Shown: positions 1-10,985, numbered from the stretch's first letter. The stretch is DNA of 64,000 nucleotides from Simmondsia chinensis (GCA_018398585.1 JAGTTD010000009.1:10421193-10485192), one strand, 5' to 3'. The notes: generated by a model from the sequence alone, not told the origin. Translations and numbers: made by a program.

Positions 1-27
1 GCTAGCTTAGTCTTTAGTGGTAGAGTT

Positions 28-860
28 TTGTTTTTGAAGGACTATTTGTTTGTACCTGCATTGCATAGAAATTCGATTTCTGTCTCTCGTTTGGTGGATA
101 ATGGTTACTCATTCGATTTTAGTTCTGAACTATTTATTATGAGAAATAAATTGTTTATTTGCAAAGGTACAAGTGTGGATGGTCTATTGATGCTATTTCC
201 TAATCAAAACTCTGATATTTGTTTAAATGAACCTAACATAAGCACACTTGTTCAATCTCCTAAGAGAAAACAACCTGAAAGAGATATTGCCTACACTTGG
301 CACCAATGCTTAGCTCACATTAATTCGAATAGGATCCAAAGATTAGTAAAAGATGAACTGATAGAACCTTTGGACTTGAAGTCATTGCCAATCTACGAAT
401 CCTGCATAGAATGTAAGATGACCAAGTCTGCCTTTAGGTGTAAAGGAAACAGGGTTGGTGACTTGTTAAAGCCGATTCACACAGCTGTATGTGAGCCAAT
501 GAATGTTCAAGCAAGAGGTGGATATTAGTATTTCATTACATTCATTGATGATTACTCAAGATATAGATATGTTTACCCAATGAGACATAAGTCGAACTCT
601 TTTGAAAAGTTCAAAGAATAAAAAGCTGAAGTTGAAAAGCAATTAGGTAAATAGGTGAATATCTTTCCGGTGATTTTTTGGATTTCCTAACTGCAAATGG
701 GATAAGATCTCAACTTTCTGCTCCAGGTACACCGCAGCAAAATGGTGTTGCAGAAAGAAGGAATAGGACAATGCTAGAGATGGTAAGATCCATAACGAGT
801 TATGCTACTCTACCAATCTCTTTTTAGGGTTATGCCTTAGAGACAACAACATATCTTCTT
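28..860 (+). pseudogene. copia GAG-pre-integrase and integrase core (element A), decayed
   Basis: The first 166 codons cover the end of the protease region, then a GAG-pre-integrase zinc-binding segment with an H/H pair (WHQCLAHIN) followed by a Cys pair (CIECK) and a KSAF segment. After a stop at about 526 the integrase core continues in other frames with the FIDDYSRY segment (first catalytic Asp) and SAPGTPQQNGVAERRN, which holds the catalytic Glu. Stops at about 526 and 619 and a frame change near 650 break the gene. The family function is insertion of retroelement cDNA. The identification is secure and the gene is inactive. Confidence 0.88.
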
Positions 861-896
861 AACTTAGTTCCATCTAAGTCAGTTCCTAAGACACCT

Positions 897-1442
897 GTGG
901 AATTACGGACTGCACGAAAGCCAAGTCTAGGGTACCTTCATATTTGGAGATGCCCAGCGCATGTGTTGAAAAACAATCCTGACAAGCTGGAATCAAGGAT
1001 GGAGGTGCGCATGTTTGTTGGTTACCCCAAGGGAACAAGCGGTGGTCTTTTCTACAATCCTGCTGATCAAAAGGTTTTTGTAAGTACAAATGTAAAATAT
1101 TTAGAGGAAAATTTTATAGAAGACTACAAAAGCAAAAGTAGAGTAATGTTAGACGAATAAAAAAAAAATGACACTTATTTTGAATAGTTAGGCACAACTC
1201 AAGATACAGTGTATGCATTAGATGCACTTGTTGATAGGATCGAAACTATTCCAGGTAAACGAGAACCTAAGCGTAGTGGGAGGCTTGTCAAGGCACCTGA
1301 AAGGTTCATGGCGGGAGCCTTAATGGTTGATTGTGACATTGAATATGATCCTCTGAGCTACATTGAGGCAATCAAAGACAAGGATGCTGACCAATGGGTC
1401 TTGGTAATGAAATCTGATATAGGGTCTATGTATTTTAATTAG
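897..1442 (+). pseudogene. copia integrase C-terminal region and linker (element A)
   Basis: Two fragments (897-1160 and 1209-1442) carry the conserved copia integrase C-terminus: HIWRCPAHV, then FVGYPKGTSGGLFYNP, then the variable linker and the start of the RT module (AIKDKDADQWVLVMKSD). The fragments are separated by a stop and an A-rich run at about 1160-1167. They follow the integrase core and lead into the RT segment at about 1450, as expected for copia. The copy is not functional. Confidence 0.85.
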
Positions 1443-1445
1443 GTA

Positions 1446-2075
1446 TGGGATCTTATAGAAGCGTCTGCTGGCATTAAACCTATTGGTTGTAAATGGGTCT
1501 ACAAAGGGAAAAGAGGAGAGGACGGGAAGGTAGAGACCTTCAAGGCAAGGCTGGTTGCTAAGGGTTTTACCTAAAAGGAAGGGATCGATTATGATGAGAC
1601 CTTCTCACCAGTAGCCATGCTAAAGTCCATAAGAATACTCCTATCCATTGCAGCTCATTATGATTATGAGATTTGGCAAATGGATGTCAAGACAGCCTTT
1701 CTAAATGGTCATCTTGAAGAAGACATCTATATGGTTCAACAAGATGGTTTCATTGGCAAGAATCAGGAGCATATGGCATGCAAATTGAAAAAGTCCATAT
1801 ATGGACTGAAACAAGCATCACGCTCATGGAATATTAGATTCAATGAAGCAATTAAGTCTTATGGTTTTGAGTAATCGGTTGACGAACCATGTGTGTACAA
1901 ACAACATCAGGAGAAAGTAGTGACTCTCTTAGTGCTATATGTCGACGATATACTACTCATTGGGAATGACATAGGAGTGTTATCGGCAGTAATGATTTGG
2001 CTGTCAGGTCAGTTCAATGTGAAAGACTTTGGAGAAGCCAACTACATTCATGGGATCAAGCTTTTATGATCTTAA
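1446..2075 (+). pseudogene. copia reverse transcriptase (element A), decayed
   Basis: Recognisable RVT_2 motifs appear in order: [10 protein letters not shown] at about 1489, [11 protein letters not shown] followed by a stop, MDVKTAFLNG at about 1680, KLKKSIYGLKQASRSWN, and the catalytic YVDD box (LLVLYVDDILLIGND) at about 1930. Stops near 1442, 1573 and 1873 interrupt the frame. The catalytic Asp pair is retained although the gene is broken. RT would copy element RNA to cDNA in virus-like particles. Confidence 0.9.
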
Positions 2076-2179
2076 AAGTAGGTATTGTCAAGGTATCACA
2101 TGGAGGACTCTAAGAAAGGGCTTTTACCTTTCAGGCACGGAGTCCTTCTTTCTTTAGAGCAGTGTCCTAAGACACCTTA

Positions 2180-2720
2180 AGAGGAGTAACAAACGAGGAA
2201 TGTTCCATATGCTTTAGCTATGGGAAGCCTCATGTATGCTATGTTGTGCGCGAGATCAGATATCTGCTATGCTGTGGGTATGGTGAGCAGATATTAGTCT
2301 AATCCAGGTCCGACGCACTGGGTGGCAGTGAAGCATATTCTTAAGTACTTAAAAAGGACTAGAGACTATATGCTGATCTTTGAAAGTGACGAGCTGGCTC
2401 CAGTTGGGTATACGGATTCAGACTTCGAGTCAGATAGAGATGCCAGACGTTCAACGTCGGGATATGACTTTACCCTCTAAGGGGGAGCCATCTGTTGGAG
2501 GAATTTTAAGTAGTCTTGTATTGCTGACTCCACTATGGAGGCCAAGTACGTTGTAGCTTCAGAAGCTACAAAGGAGACATGTTGGCTCAGAAAGTTCCTG
2601 TTAGATCTTGAGGTTGTTAGAGATTGTCTAACACCTGTTACGGTATTTTGTTATAACTCTAGTGTGGTAAGTACCACCTCATTAGAGACTATGTGGAGAA
2701 GGGTGAGCTGGCCATCTTGA
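2180..2720 (+). pseudogene. copia RNase H (element A), decayed
   Basis: The segment begins with a relic of the MYAMLCARSDICYAVG type at about 2234, followed by GYTDSDFESDRDARRSTSG at about 2407 (RNase H first Asp), a stop at about 2479, and STMEAKYVVASEATKE (catalytic Glu) at 2531-2580. This is the C-terminal module of the copia polyprotein. It ends about 110 bp before the polypurine tract. It is inactivated by stops. Confidence 0.85.
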
Positions 2721-2827
2721 AGATAGACATGAGCCACGAAGACTCTGACTAAGAAGATTTTTGAGCCACATTTAGAGGGGATGGGTATGAAGTATATAGT
2801 AAATTGGATTTAGGACAAGTGGGAGAT

Positions 2828-5018
2828 TGTTAGGAATAGTGTCCTGAAATCCCAATTTATTTTGTAATATTATTTTATTTGTTAAAAAAAATTAAAGTTC
2901 CAGTAGTTTTCTAATTGAATTTGTTTAAAGCGAGCTTATATACTGCATGTGATTTTCTTTTAAGTATTGTCCATGAGATGGACAGAGCCCTCTGATTACA
3001 TTTTACATGTTTGTTTTAAGTGGATAATGAGATTTACCCACATATAGACTTGGAACAAATGAAATGGAATGTTATTTGAATAACTCGTGGTCAGCAATGA
3101 GCTTGGACTACTTGTCTGCAAAGACCATGACCTAACACTTTAAATCACTTGTGTTGGCCATGTGGATGGAGATCCAAATGTGTTTGGTTGGTGTGTTTAA
3201 TAAGATTAACACACTGAGTTGGATCATGTGGGTTACTTATTTCTGGACTGCCATCGGAGATGAGTGATTCACGTTGTACTCTTTGGACGACTATTCTAAA
3301 TCCTTAGGGCATTCTGGACTCGTGCATGGAGCGTTAGTTACTTTGGTGTACTATAAGTAAGATCTAAATGAAAGACTGAAATCCCACATACACTGGGTAG
3401 CGGCGTGAAGTGTGACAAGGATCAGGTACACAATAGGGAATCTACACTCTCTCATGAGATACAGATGTCTCATTAGTTGATTTGCAAATATTTGAATAGT
3501 TCGAAAACTTGGGCGAAAGTATTCAAAGTGTTTGACATTTGGATTTTATATTATGAATATGTTCTTGTATAAATAAATTATTCAATGAAGAGCGAGTCGG
3601 TAACTACTGAAGAAGCTGTGAGAAGGATAATGGCAGTGGTTATATTTTTCCTTTGTCATGGACATCTAGTGGAGGGGTTGTAGTCATCAATACAGTCTAT
3701 TCGAGAGATATCGAATAAATAACTTAAGTCTGGAGTGCAGTAAGATTTATTTAGTGGAATTAAATCGCATTAAATGGTAATTAAATTATTTCATGAGATG
3801 ATTAATTTAACCCATTTTGTGCTAGATTTAAGTTGCCCCCAAGGTCACTGCGCAAACCTCTGTATTTATTGCCATGAGAAAGTATTAAAGAATTCAAGAG
3901 TTGAATTATTTATCCATAAGATCGGTAAATTAATTTTTTCAAGCATTATTCATGAGATGAATAAAATTAAAAACTATAAAATAAAATAATTTTGAAAAAT
4001 TAAAATTCATTGGATGAATTTTTACAGGTGGAAAACAAAGCAGAAAAAAAGTTAAAATTGCACTTAAAACAGCTCGCTATCCGCGTCAACTGAATCGGAT
4101 GAACCAGCGCGCGACACATGCCGCATGCTGGGACGTCGACCATGGGTATCCGTGTCCCTAGGCCGGGACGAATCACACGATGACACGTGTCACGCAGCTG
4201 GTGGACCACATAGGCGGTTTTTGACCTGGGTTGAAATGCTGCATTTTGAACTTGCTTTTAAATAAAACGACGCATTTTATTGTTAGGTCTGCACATCCCA
4301 CGTCAAAACATAGAGATTTTTTCACTCCGGTATACTACTATAAATATGGGAACCTGTTCTAGAGGTTTGGTATTTAATCAAAATAAATTATTTTGGGTTT
4401 CTAAAAATTGTTTCGAAGACATAATTGGTGAAATTTTTCTTTCCACAGTTTAATATTTTTCAGAGCCCACACTCCGGGCAGCTTGAGATCACGGCGTAGA
4501 AGATCACGGGGTCTCGATTTTCTTGGTATTCTTCATAATTGGGGTAATTTCAGGTATGTTCTTCTTTCCTTCTTCTTTTAGTTTTCGCTTTTCTATTTAG
4601 TTACAGTATTCGTTCTTATATTTGTATAAGTTTATGTGGTGTTATGAATGTACTAGAGTAAAAGGCCTATCGATCTAAATTACGAATTTAGATCTGTGGA
4701 TTTAGAATTTGGAATTTTAAATCGAACCTGGTTTAGAATTATGAATTCTGAACTCCTTCTGCTGCGTAAACTTTAAAGAAGTAGGGAGAATTTTTGAAGT
4801 TCGTCCCAACAACCAGTATTAGGGCAAAGCGTTTATAGAGATAAACCTATTCCCGGGAACTCTGGCACGTGAGGTGTCACATAGCATGACTCTCTGACCG
4901 GGGGCTTAGGTAGAGAGAAGGGTCTCCTACTCTAAGTGCTCTAATAGGTGCCTATTGTTGTGACCATAGTTGAGAGTTGTGAATCCAATAATCGAGATCA
5001 GAGTTTATTTTTCCAACA
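2828..5018 (+). repeat. 3' LTR of copia element A (about 2.19 kb)
   Basis: The LTR starts TGTTAGGAATAG immediately after the polypurine tract and ends TTCCAACA. The limits are confirmed by a homologous reverse-complement LTR at 18479-20655, whose inner end abuts a tRNA-Met primer-binding site. A TATA-like box lies at 4339. Short ORFs inside it look like chance frames. Its unusual length and the inverted second copy are the notable points. Confidence 0.88.
4339..4346 (+). promoter_or_regulatory. TATA-like box in copia A LTR
   Basis: TATAAATA lies in the distal part of the LTR, where U3/R transitions usually occur. The inverted homologous LTR has a matching TTTATAATA element near 19208. Position and conservation between copies support the call. 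No transcription start can be read from sequence alone. Confidence 0.5.
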
Positions 5019-5029
5019 AAATTTATATC

Positions 5030-6073
5030 TTTTCCCAACATCTAATGCATCTACTATATGCTGATTTGTGCCTAGCGGTTTAGAATTAGTCTACTACAAA
5101 ATCTTCCTTTCAAAATTTCGCATTTACATTTACTAAAATATTCTGTTCAAAAGAACTGTGGAAAATACCATCCTTGTTCATTTGGGATAACCCCAAAAAG
5201 AGATTGGTAAGGTAGCATGACTCATCATAGACCTTACCGTCTCAAAAAATGTCTTATTCCTTCATTGCAACCCCATTCTACGACGGTGTACCTGGAGCAG
5301 AAAGCTGAGATCCTATCCCATTTGCAATTAGGAAATCTAGAAACTCACTCAAAAGATATGCATCACCTCGATCTAATCGAAGTGATTAAACCTATTTACC
5401 TAATTCTTTTTCGACTTCAACTTTGTACTATTTGAACTTTTCAAAAGAATTCGACTAATGTCTCACTAGGTAAACATATGTATACGTTAAGTAATCATCG
5501 ATAAATGTGATGAACTACCCATACCCACCACTTGCTTGAATATTTATTGGTCCTCATACATATGTGTGAACCAGCTCAAGTAAGCCGCCAACCTTGTTGC
5601 CTTTACTCTTAAAGACAGACTTGTCACCCTTCATTCAATGTAGAATTCACTAACTGGTAATGACCTCAAGTCAAAAGCCTCCATTAGTCCATCTTTCACC
5701 AATCTTTCACGTTAGATTATTTTAAACAAACATGAGAGTTTTGATTAGGAAATTACATGGATAAGCCATTTATACATGTATATTTTGCAAATTTATTTCT
5801 TGTATTAAAAGGCTCATAATTGAAATCAACTGAATAACAATTATTAATAAAATAAGATATAGAAATCAAATACCTGTGTAGAGTAGCTGCAAATAAAATC
5901 TCTTGCACCAAAGACTAAGCCAACATCTCCTACACTTAAGACCACTACTCTTGTACTATCACTGACCATAATGTACAGCTCCCCATCATGCAGCCTTTTG
6001 GTTAGCCTGAGCCCCTGTAACATATTACAGACATGGTCCATTGAACTAGAGTCCACACACCAGGAACCTAGAG
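5030..6073 (-). pseudogene. copia protease to integrase fragment (element A'), decayed
   Basis: The reverse complement aligns by eye with element A from about 90 to 1220. Shared features are the Cys-rich GAG-pre-integrase tail, an FIDDYL-like integrase start, FLIANGIGSQLSAPGTPS, and the linker ending in a stretch around ATGCATTAGATG. At 5850-6056 it encodes the protease start VDSSSMDHVCNML, where the usual D-S-G of copia protease reads D-S-S. A segment matching A's 880-1075 is deleted near 5160-5190. Many frameshifts are present. Confidence 0.82.
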
Positions 6074-6078
6074 GACTC
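6074..6078. other. target-site duplication of element B, left copy (GACTC)
   Basis: GACTC directly precedes the left LTR and is repeated at 10698-10702 directly after the right LTR. A perfect 5-bp duplication is typical of LTR retrotransposon integration. The flanking copia protease sequence becomes continuous if the element and one copy are removed. Confidence 0.9.
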
Positions 6079-6479
6079 TCTTATGAATGCGAGAATCCGA
6101 GGCGTGGGCTGTTGGTGTCCTGGCTGCTGGAGCTTACTGCGGTCATGTTGGTGCTGCTGTTATGCTGCAGGTGTTGCTGTTTTGGCTCCAATATTGGGGT
6201 TTAAAAGTTATTTAAGTAGCTTCGAGATATTTCCTAGATATTCCTTCTCATAAGATGGTTGGTTATGTGTCTTGATTCATTGTATTAGTTGGCTTATCTT
6301 TCCTATAAGTAGTGTTCAGCTGTAATTCAAATTTATCCAATGAAAATTACCAATCTCTTTGATATTACTCTCTCTTTCTCATCTAACTCTCTTTCTATTT
6401 TCTCATCCCCTTCACTTCTTTCTCATCCCATACTCTCTTATCCTTAGCTTATGTTTGTGAATCAATCACAAACGTAACA
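6079..6479 (+). repeat. 5' LTR of element B
   Basis: The LTR starts TCTTATGAATGCG, where the right copy has TGTTATGAATGCG, and ends CGTAACA. It contains GCTG-rich U3 sequence, a TATA-like CCTATAAGTAG at about 6302 and a CT-rich tract (CTCATCTAACTC) near its 3' end that is shared with the LTRs of D, C and F. It is followed at once by the primer-binding site. Confidence 0.92.
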
Positions 6480-6481
6480 AT

Positions 6482-6493
6482 TGGTATCAGAGC
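6482..6493 (+). other. primer-binding site of element B (tRNA-iMet)
   Basis: TGGTATCAGAGC follows the LTR after two bases. It is the standard complement of the plant initiator-Met tRNA 3' end used to prime minus-strand cDNA synthesis. Confidence 0.92.
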
Positions 6494-7346
6494 CTCATTT
6501 GGCTTCCAAATCAAACGTGATTTGATATCAAATATCCTTTGATTGTATTGCAATTTGCTTAAGAATTCAGTTCTGAATTCTATTGCAAATTGCAGAGAAA
6601 AGTTGCTTGAAAAAAAAACACATAAAAAGAGGTTAAATTGTTGATCACATTGTTGATAGTTAAACAACAAAATTCAGTGGTTGAAGAAGCAAGTTCAGTT
6701 TGATCGCATTGAGAATTAACCGCAGTACTTTGGTGACAATCAGTTCAGTATCAACTTCTGTTGCTGCATTGTTCTTGATTGAATTCAGTAAGCCGAAGTG
6801 AGGCAATTTGATCAATATTGTACTTGATCATAATCAAAAGATCAGAAACAAGCTGCATTGCGGTGAATTCAGACTCTATAATTCAGTATCCGAGGTGGAG
6901 GTGAAGATTTTCTGAATTTCAAGCTGCATTTCGATGAGAAGTTGTGTTGTTGCTGGTTTGTGATGTAGTTGTGTTGATAAGTATAGAAATGGTGAGAATC
7001 ATCTGTATCGACATTTGATTCTTGAAAATTATAGGTTATTGAGTGGAGAGTTGCTTAGGCGAAAATCTATCAGCAAAGCGAAAATCTGACAGTGAACTGT
7101 GAAAATGAAAGTGTTGAAAAATCCGATTTCGTTCGTGAAGTTCGCTTTGAGTATTGTGTTGAGGACTTGATTGCGAGTTGGAGTCGAGCTAAATTCAGAG
7201 ATGTAAGTCGAATTACTCGACTAACATTGCGGTTAGGGTTTGCTCGAGTTCCCTCTGTTCGAAGTTCGTCATTCAGGGTTTGGGAATTTGCGGCCATTAC
7301 TTTAGCAGAATCAGAATTTGTAGATCGTTGATTCAAGGAATCAAGC

Positions 7347-8393
7347 ATGACATCTGGTATGAGCTTCGCAGCAGAACGGGAGTTTCTTACATCTGATCAA
7401 TTAGACATTAAGTTGGAAGAATTTATGATGCAGTTCAGGCAAATGCTTAGAGAAGGGGTATCTGTGGCTAAGAGTGGTGTTCCTCTGCAGTCTACTCAAA
7501 GTCTGATGCAAGATGAGGGTGTAAGCACTCCAACCAGATGCACATGAGTAGTTCTTGCTGCTGAACCGCAGAGTTCAGTGGAGAAATCACAAGATCAGCT
7601 GGAAAGGGAGCAAAGATCTGAGATACAATTGTGTGAAGGATTGCAAGAACAGGATCGAAAGATGAATGGACAAATCAATGGTAGGGTTGATCAGCAAGTT
7701 CAACCGATTGAAGTAGACAGATCTGATCAGGTCGTTCTTCAATCATAAGAATTGGAGGAAAGGTCTAACATGCATTTTGATCAGCATATGGAGCAACCTG
7801 AAGTGAAATTAGCTGAGATTCGAGAACAATTTAGAAGGCCAAACTCTCCCGCAGTAGCTGAAGTGCACAATGTGGAGCCACTTAATGTAGTCGAAGATGA
7901 ATTGAACCAAGAATATATTGAAGATGATGAGCTACAACATGACATGTTTTCGGAATGGGAATGTGAATTTCATGTCAAGGGAATGTTAAAGAAAGCAAGG
8001 AGTAAGGCTAAGAGAAACCAACTCAATGACGCATTGAACGATTTTTGGGAAGCAAAGAAAATTTTGAAGAAGAAATTGAAGCGTAAGGTTGTGTTTCAGC
8101 CTATGAGGTTTGATGATCAACAGGAACTAACTCAAGATGCTGCTCTTACTGATGTACATGCTGGTGTACAAGATTCAGATATGTATGTTGGTATACAGGG
8201 ATTGGTTGCATTAGAATCTGTGATTCCAACTAAAAAACTTGATGCCACTGCTGAGATATCACTGAAAACATCTCCAAACCTGTTAAGTATGATTCCATGG
8301 CAGGCTTATACGCAGACCAGAAGCACTTTCACTGCTGAGCAAGGTTATTCTGATGGGGAAATCAATTATGCTACGCAGTATCATCGATTATAG
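7347..8393 (+). pseudogene. element B ORF1: unknown coiled-coil-like protein, two in-frame stops
   Basis: One frame of 349 codons runs from an ATG at 7347, broken only by TGA at 7545 and TAA at 7746. The start lies where chromovirus relatives C and D begin Gag (similar MTSG/MTNG/MADG openings and an AAGCATGAC context in B and D). The N-terminal half is charged and Gln/Glu-rich with heptad-like runs, as in the Gag coiled coils of C and D. The C-terminal half has acidic and Lys-rich stretches (KKILKKKLKRKV). No Retrotrans_gag core or zinc knuckle is visible. It may be a diverged Gag N-terminus fused to other sequence. The function is unknown. Confidence 0.6.
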
Positions 8394-8461
8394 ATCAGGG
8401 TATGCATGAGTTCACTTTTGGGCGTGCTGGAGTGTTAATTCAGGATTAGAACAACATCATC

Positions 8462-8662
8462 TTGGATGCTTTGCAAGGTCCCTTGTGTTGGGTAAATGAT
8501 TACGAATGTGTTTTGGCTATAATGCACTATCGGCATGCCGATCGGCAAGTTCGGAATGATCTATTTCTTCATTTGAGTAGAGTTGTGACTTATCCAAGTG
8601 CAAGGTCTTATGATAAGTTGCCCCTGATCTGGGAGAAGTCTCTCAAGACTATACTAAGCTGA
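8462..8662 (+). pseudogene. element B: short ORF between ORF1 and ORF2
   Basis: A 66-codon open frame lies between ORF1 and the long ORF2 frame. It includes WVNDYECVLAIMHYRHADR. It may be the upstream part of ORF2 joined by a frameshift near 8640, because reading on in the other frame gives a continuous stretch (TKLSGVKFLLKRC). No family is recognised and the call is tentative. Confidence 0.35.
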
Positions 8663-8676
8663 GCGGAGTCAAATTT

Positions 8677-10422
8677 TTGCTGAAAAGGTGCACTCGAGCT
8701 GCAAGAGTGCGCCTCAAGGTCCACAACAAACTAGGCTGGGTTCCTTTGCAAGCAATTAAGCTGAAGGTTGTGTACCATGGTTATAGTGTGGGAAGACAGA
8801 TCTCTGATCAGATCCACATTAGTACCATAGGTGCTTTAAATGATATAACTGAGGATAGCAAGTCCTTTGAACCGGGAGGGGATGAATCACAAGTGATTGG
8901 AGAAGCTTGGCAATAGGTGATGCTGTGTGAAGATGAAAAGTTCGGTGTCAGTGCAAGAGTTAGTGGAAAAAAGGTGGAGGCTGTGGGTCATGATGAGGTT
9001 AACATCAAAGCAAGCTTTGAAGGAAAGTCTTATACATGTTACAGGCTACAAAATTCAGATTGTGACATTAAAGTCTCAATTGTTCCGAAATTGGTGTGGT
9101 TTCGGTTCAAACATAAGCATCTCCTTGAAGGGATGGTAGTTGTTGTTAGTTGGTGGTTTGAAGATATGATGGGCTACTGGTATGACCACACAGCTGGTGC
9201 GCAAAGCCAAGTTAAGAGGATGATGGTAGCACTTGAAGATTGGAATAAACAACCTGCTGCCTAGATGCAGATTCTGCAGGTGTGTGGGGTGATCTGCTGT
9301 GGGTGTTCTGAATGGAAAAATTATATGCATAAGCTTCAATATTTCCTTAGTGTTGGGAGAGAGAAGATTAGTGCAACATCAAGGCCAACTCCAGCTGAAA
9401 TGGGAGAGAAAATCAGCAAGGACAGACTTGAGAACAGGCTGGAATGTGTGAACAGCAGCAAAGACAGTGTCGATTGGAATGCTTTGGGTGTTCAAGTTAT
9501 GACATTGTGCAATTAGCATTCAACAATGGTTTATGAACTCTTAGTTTGTGTGGTCTATGCAAGATCAAGGAGCTTCCATGTGGCCAAGAATCGAATTGAA
9601 ATTTTTGATTTCTGCAGCTATGAGTGGCTTGGGATACATACTGTTGAATTTCTGGGATCTGCAGCATACCATGTGGATTTGGAAAGCAATCAAGAGTTGG
9701 TTGAGCTTGGTCTAAGATGGCTCAGTAAGTGGATGTTTAAGCAATGCAAATTTTGGATAAGATCCAAGATGAAGGAGTTCCAGCTGCAATTTTATGGGAT
9801 TTCAACTTGTGTTGTCACTAAGGTCATGATATGGGGTCGTTTGGGCTGTAATTGGACACTTCTTCAAGTTGATATTGATCCTTGGATCTCTTGGTTTGAG
9901 TTGGGAAAACCTCATGAGATGTTTAAGGAGTTAATATGCAGTTTAATGGGTTTTAAGACATTCAGATTCGGTTATACAGCATTTGTCAAGCAGAATTACC
10001 AAGTTGTTGCCGCTCTGCAGCAATGTCAAGCCTTGAGCTGTATTATTTGCATCTGGAAGTGTCTTAGATGGGTTGTGAATGTTGGGTTTGATCAGTGCAG
10101 ACCTCCTGAGGAGGATTACACATTCAAGCACAAGCATTTTGTAGCAACAAGAGACATACTCAGCTGCAGGTTTTCAGCAAGAACTTCAACACTTCATAAA
10201 CAAGAAGTTCAGCGATCTTTTCATAAGCTAAGTGATCTACATTGTTACAACTCTCTTCAATTCTTGAGGAAAAGAATGTTTTCAAGGGGAAGGGACTGTT
10301 ATGAATGCGAGAATCCGAGGCGTGGGCTGTTAGTGTCCTGGCTGTTGGAGCTTACTGCGGTCATGTTGGTGCTGCTGCTATGCTGCGGGTGTTGCTGTTT
10401 TGGCTTCAATATTGGGGTTTAA
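8677..10422 (+). pseudogene. element B ORF2: long unknown reading frame with three amber stops
   Basis: A single frame stays open for 582 codons, apart from TAG at 8914, 9262 and 9514, and runs through the polypurine tract into the right LTR. At random AT-rich composition many more stops, of all three types, would be expected. An amber-only pattern fits C-to-T decay of CAG codons in a real coding sequence. The last uninterrupted part is 298 codons (9526-10422), rich in Trp, Cys and aromatic residues. I see no RT, integrase, protease or RNase H motif and recognise no family. A captured host gene fragment or an element-specific protein are both possible. Confidence 0.55.
10281..10296 (+). other. 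polypurine tract of element B
   Basis: TTCAAGGGGAAGGGAC directly precedes the 3' LTR. The same tract occurs before the 3' LTRs of D (54015-54029) and, slightly changed, C (17356-17371). It primes plus-strand DNA synthesis. Confidence 0.85.
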
Positions 10423-10697
10423 AAGTTAGTTAGGTAGCTTCTAGATATTTCCTAGATATTCCTTCTCATAAGACGGTTGGTTATGTGTCTTGATTCATTG
10501 TAATAGTTGGCTTATCTTGCCAATAAGTAGTGTTCAGCTGTAATTTAGATTTATCCAATGAAAATTACCAATCTCTTTGAGATTACTCTCTCTTTCTCAT
10601 CTAATTCTCTCTCTATTTTCTCGCCCCCTTCACTTTTTTCTCATGCCATACTCTTTTATCCTTAGCTTATGTTTGTGAATCAATCACAAACGTAACA
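10297..10697 (+). repeat. 3' LTR of element B
   Basis: It runs TGTTATGAATGCG to CGTAACA, is 401 bp like the left LTR and is followed by the GACTC duplication. It differs from the left LTR at roughly 20 positions, mostly transitions. Confidence 0.92.
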
Positions 10698-10702
10698 GAC
10701 TC

Positions 10703-10985
10703 TCAACTATGCATGGCTCAACTAAGTGAGATATCAACATATCTTCACCAGATGGCATAGTATTCTTTATAAGAAGAGAAGCTGAATACTTAGTGCAATT
10801 TTTTTTTTCCTTCCAGTGGCAAATTTTCCTGCAAAAGAAACACTTTCCTTTTGTCCACCTTTTACGGACTTCGTTGCTGCACTAGCAATCTTGCCCTTTC
10901 TTTTCTTTCCAGTAGGTCCCGTCTGAGTAATAACTAAGTCCAGCTTGGTTTTTCTAGGCAAAGTAATTTGGTCCAATGAGTTCAT
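10703..10985 (-). pseudogene. copia Gag C-terminus with zinc knuckle (element A')
   Basis: On the minus strand this encodes a Lys-rich Gag tail (PTGKKRKGKIASAATKSVKG). After a frame change it continues into a zinc knuckle CFFCRKICHWKEKKNC, close to the canonical CX2CX4HX4C but with two extra residues. It then runs toward the protease, which is interrupted by element B at 10697/6079. The knuckle binds genomic RNA during packaging in this family. N-terminal Gag is not visible upstream. Confidence 0.72.

Larger units (their letters stand above)
1..5018 (+). mobile_element. Ty1/copia element A, 3' half with 3' LTR
   Basis: The window opens inside a copia polyprotein. The order on the plus strand is end of protease, GAG-pre-integrase, integrase, reverse transcriptase, RNase H, then a purine-rich tract (GTGGGAGAT) directly before the 3' LTR at 2828. 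The order PR-IN-RT-RH is diagnostic of Ty1/copia. The 5' LTR, gag and most of the protease lie left of the window. Many in-frame stops (for example near 526, 619, 1158 and 1440) and frameshifts show that the copy is dead. A closely related copy in the opposite orientation (A') abuts its right end. Confidence 0.9.
6079..10697 (+). mobile_element. element B: non-autonomous LTR retrotransposon with unrecognised ORFs
   Basis: This is a complete element of about 4.6 kb. It has two 401-bp LTRs, a perfect GACTC target duplication, a perfect tRNA-Met primer-binding site and a polypurine tract (TTCAAGGGGAAGGGA). The internal 3.8 kb encodes no recognisable Gag core, protease, RT, RNase H or integrase. 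Instead there are two long decayed reading frames. LTR sequence and the stretch before the polypurine tract resemble element D and chromovirus C, which suggests mobilisation by chromovirus proteins (inference). Roughly 20 differences between the LTRs by eye (about 5%) make it moderately old. Confidence 0.85.

Noticed and set aside
4000..4209. 69-codon minus-strand ORF in the copia A LTR
   Set aside because: It lies inside a defined LTR, has no motif, and the homologous LTR at 18479-20655 does not keep the frame.
7070..7348. Two overlapping ORFs (both strands) in the leader of element B
   Set aside because: They are antiparallel shadows in GA-rich leader DNA upstream of the likely start at 7347. 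No motif is visible and coding on both strands is implausible.
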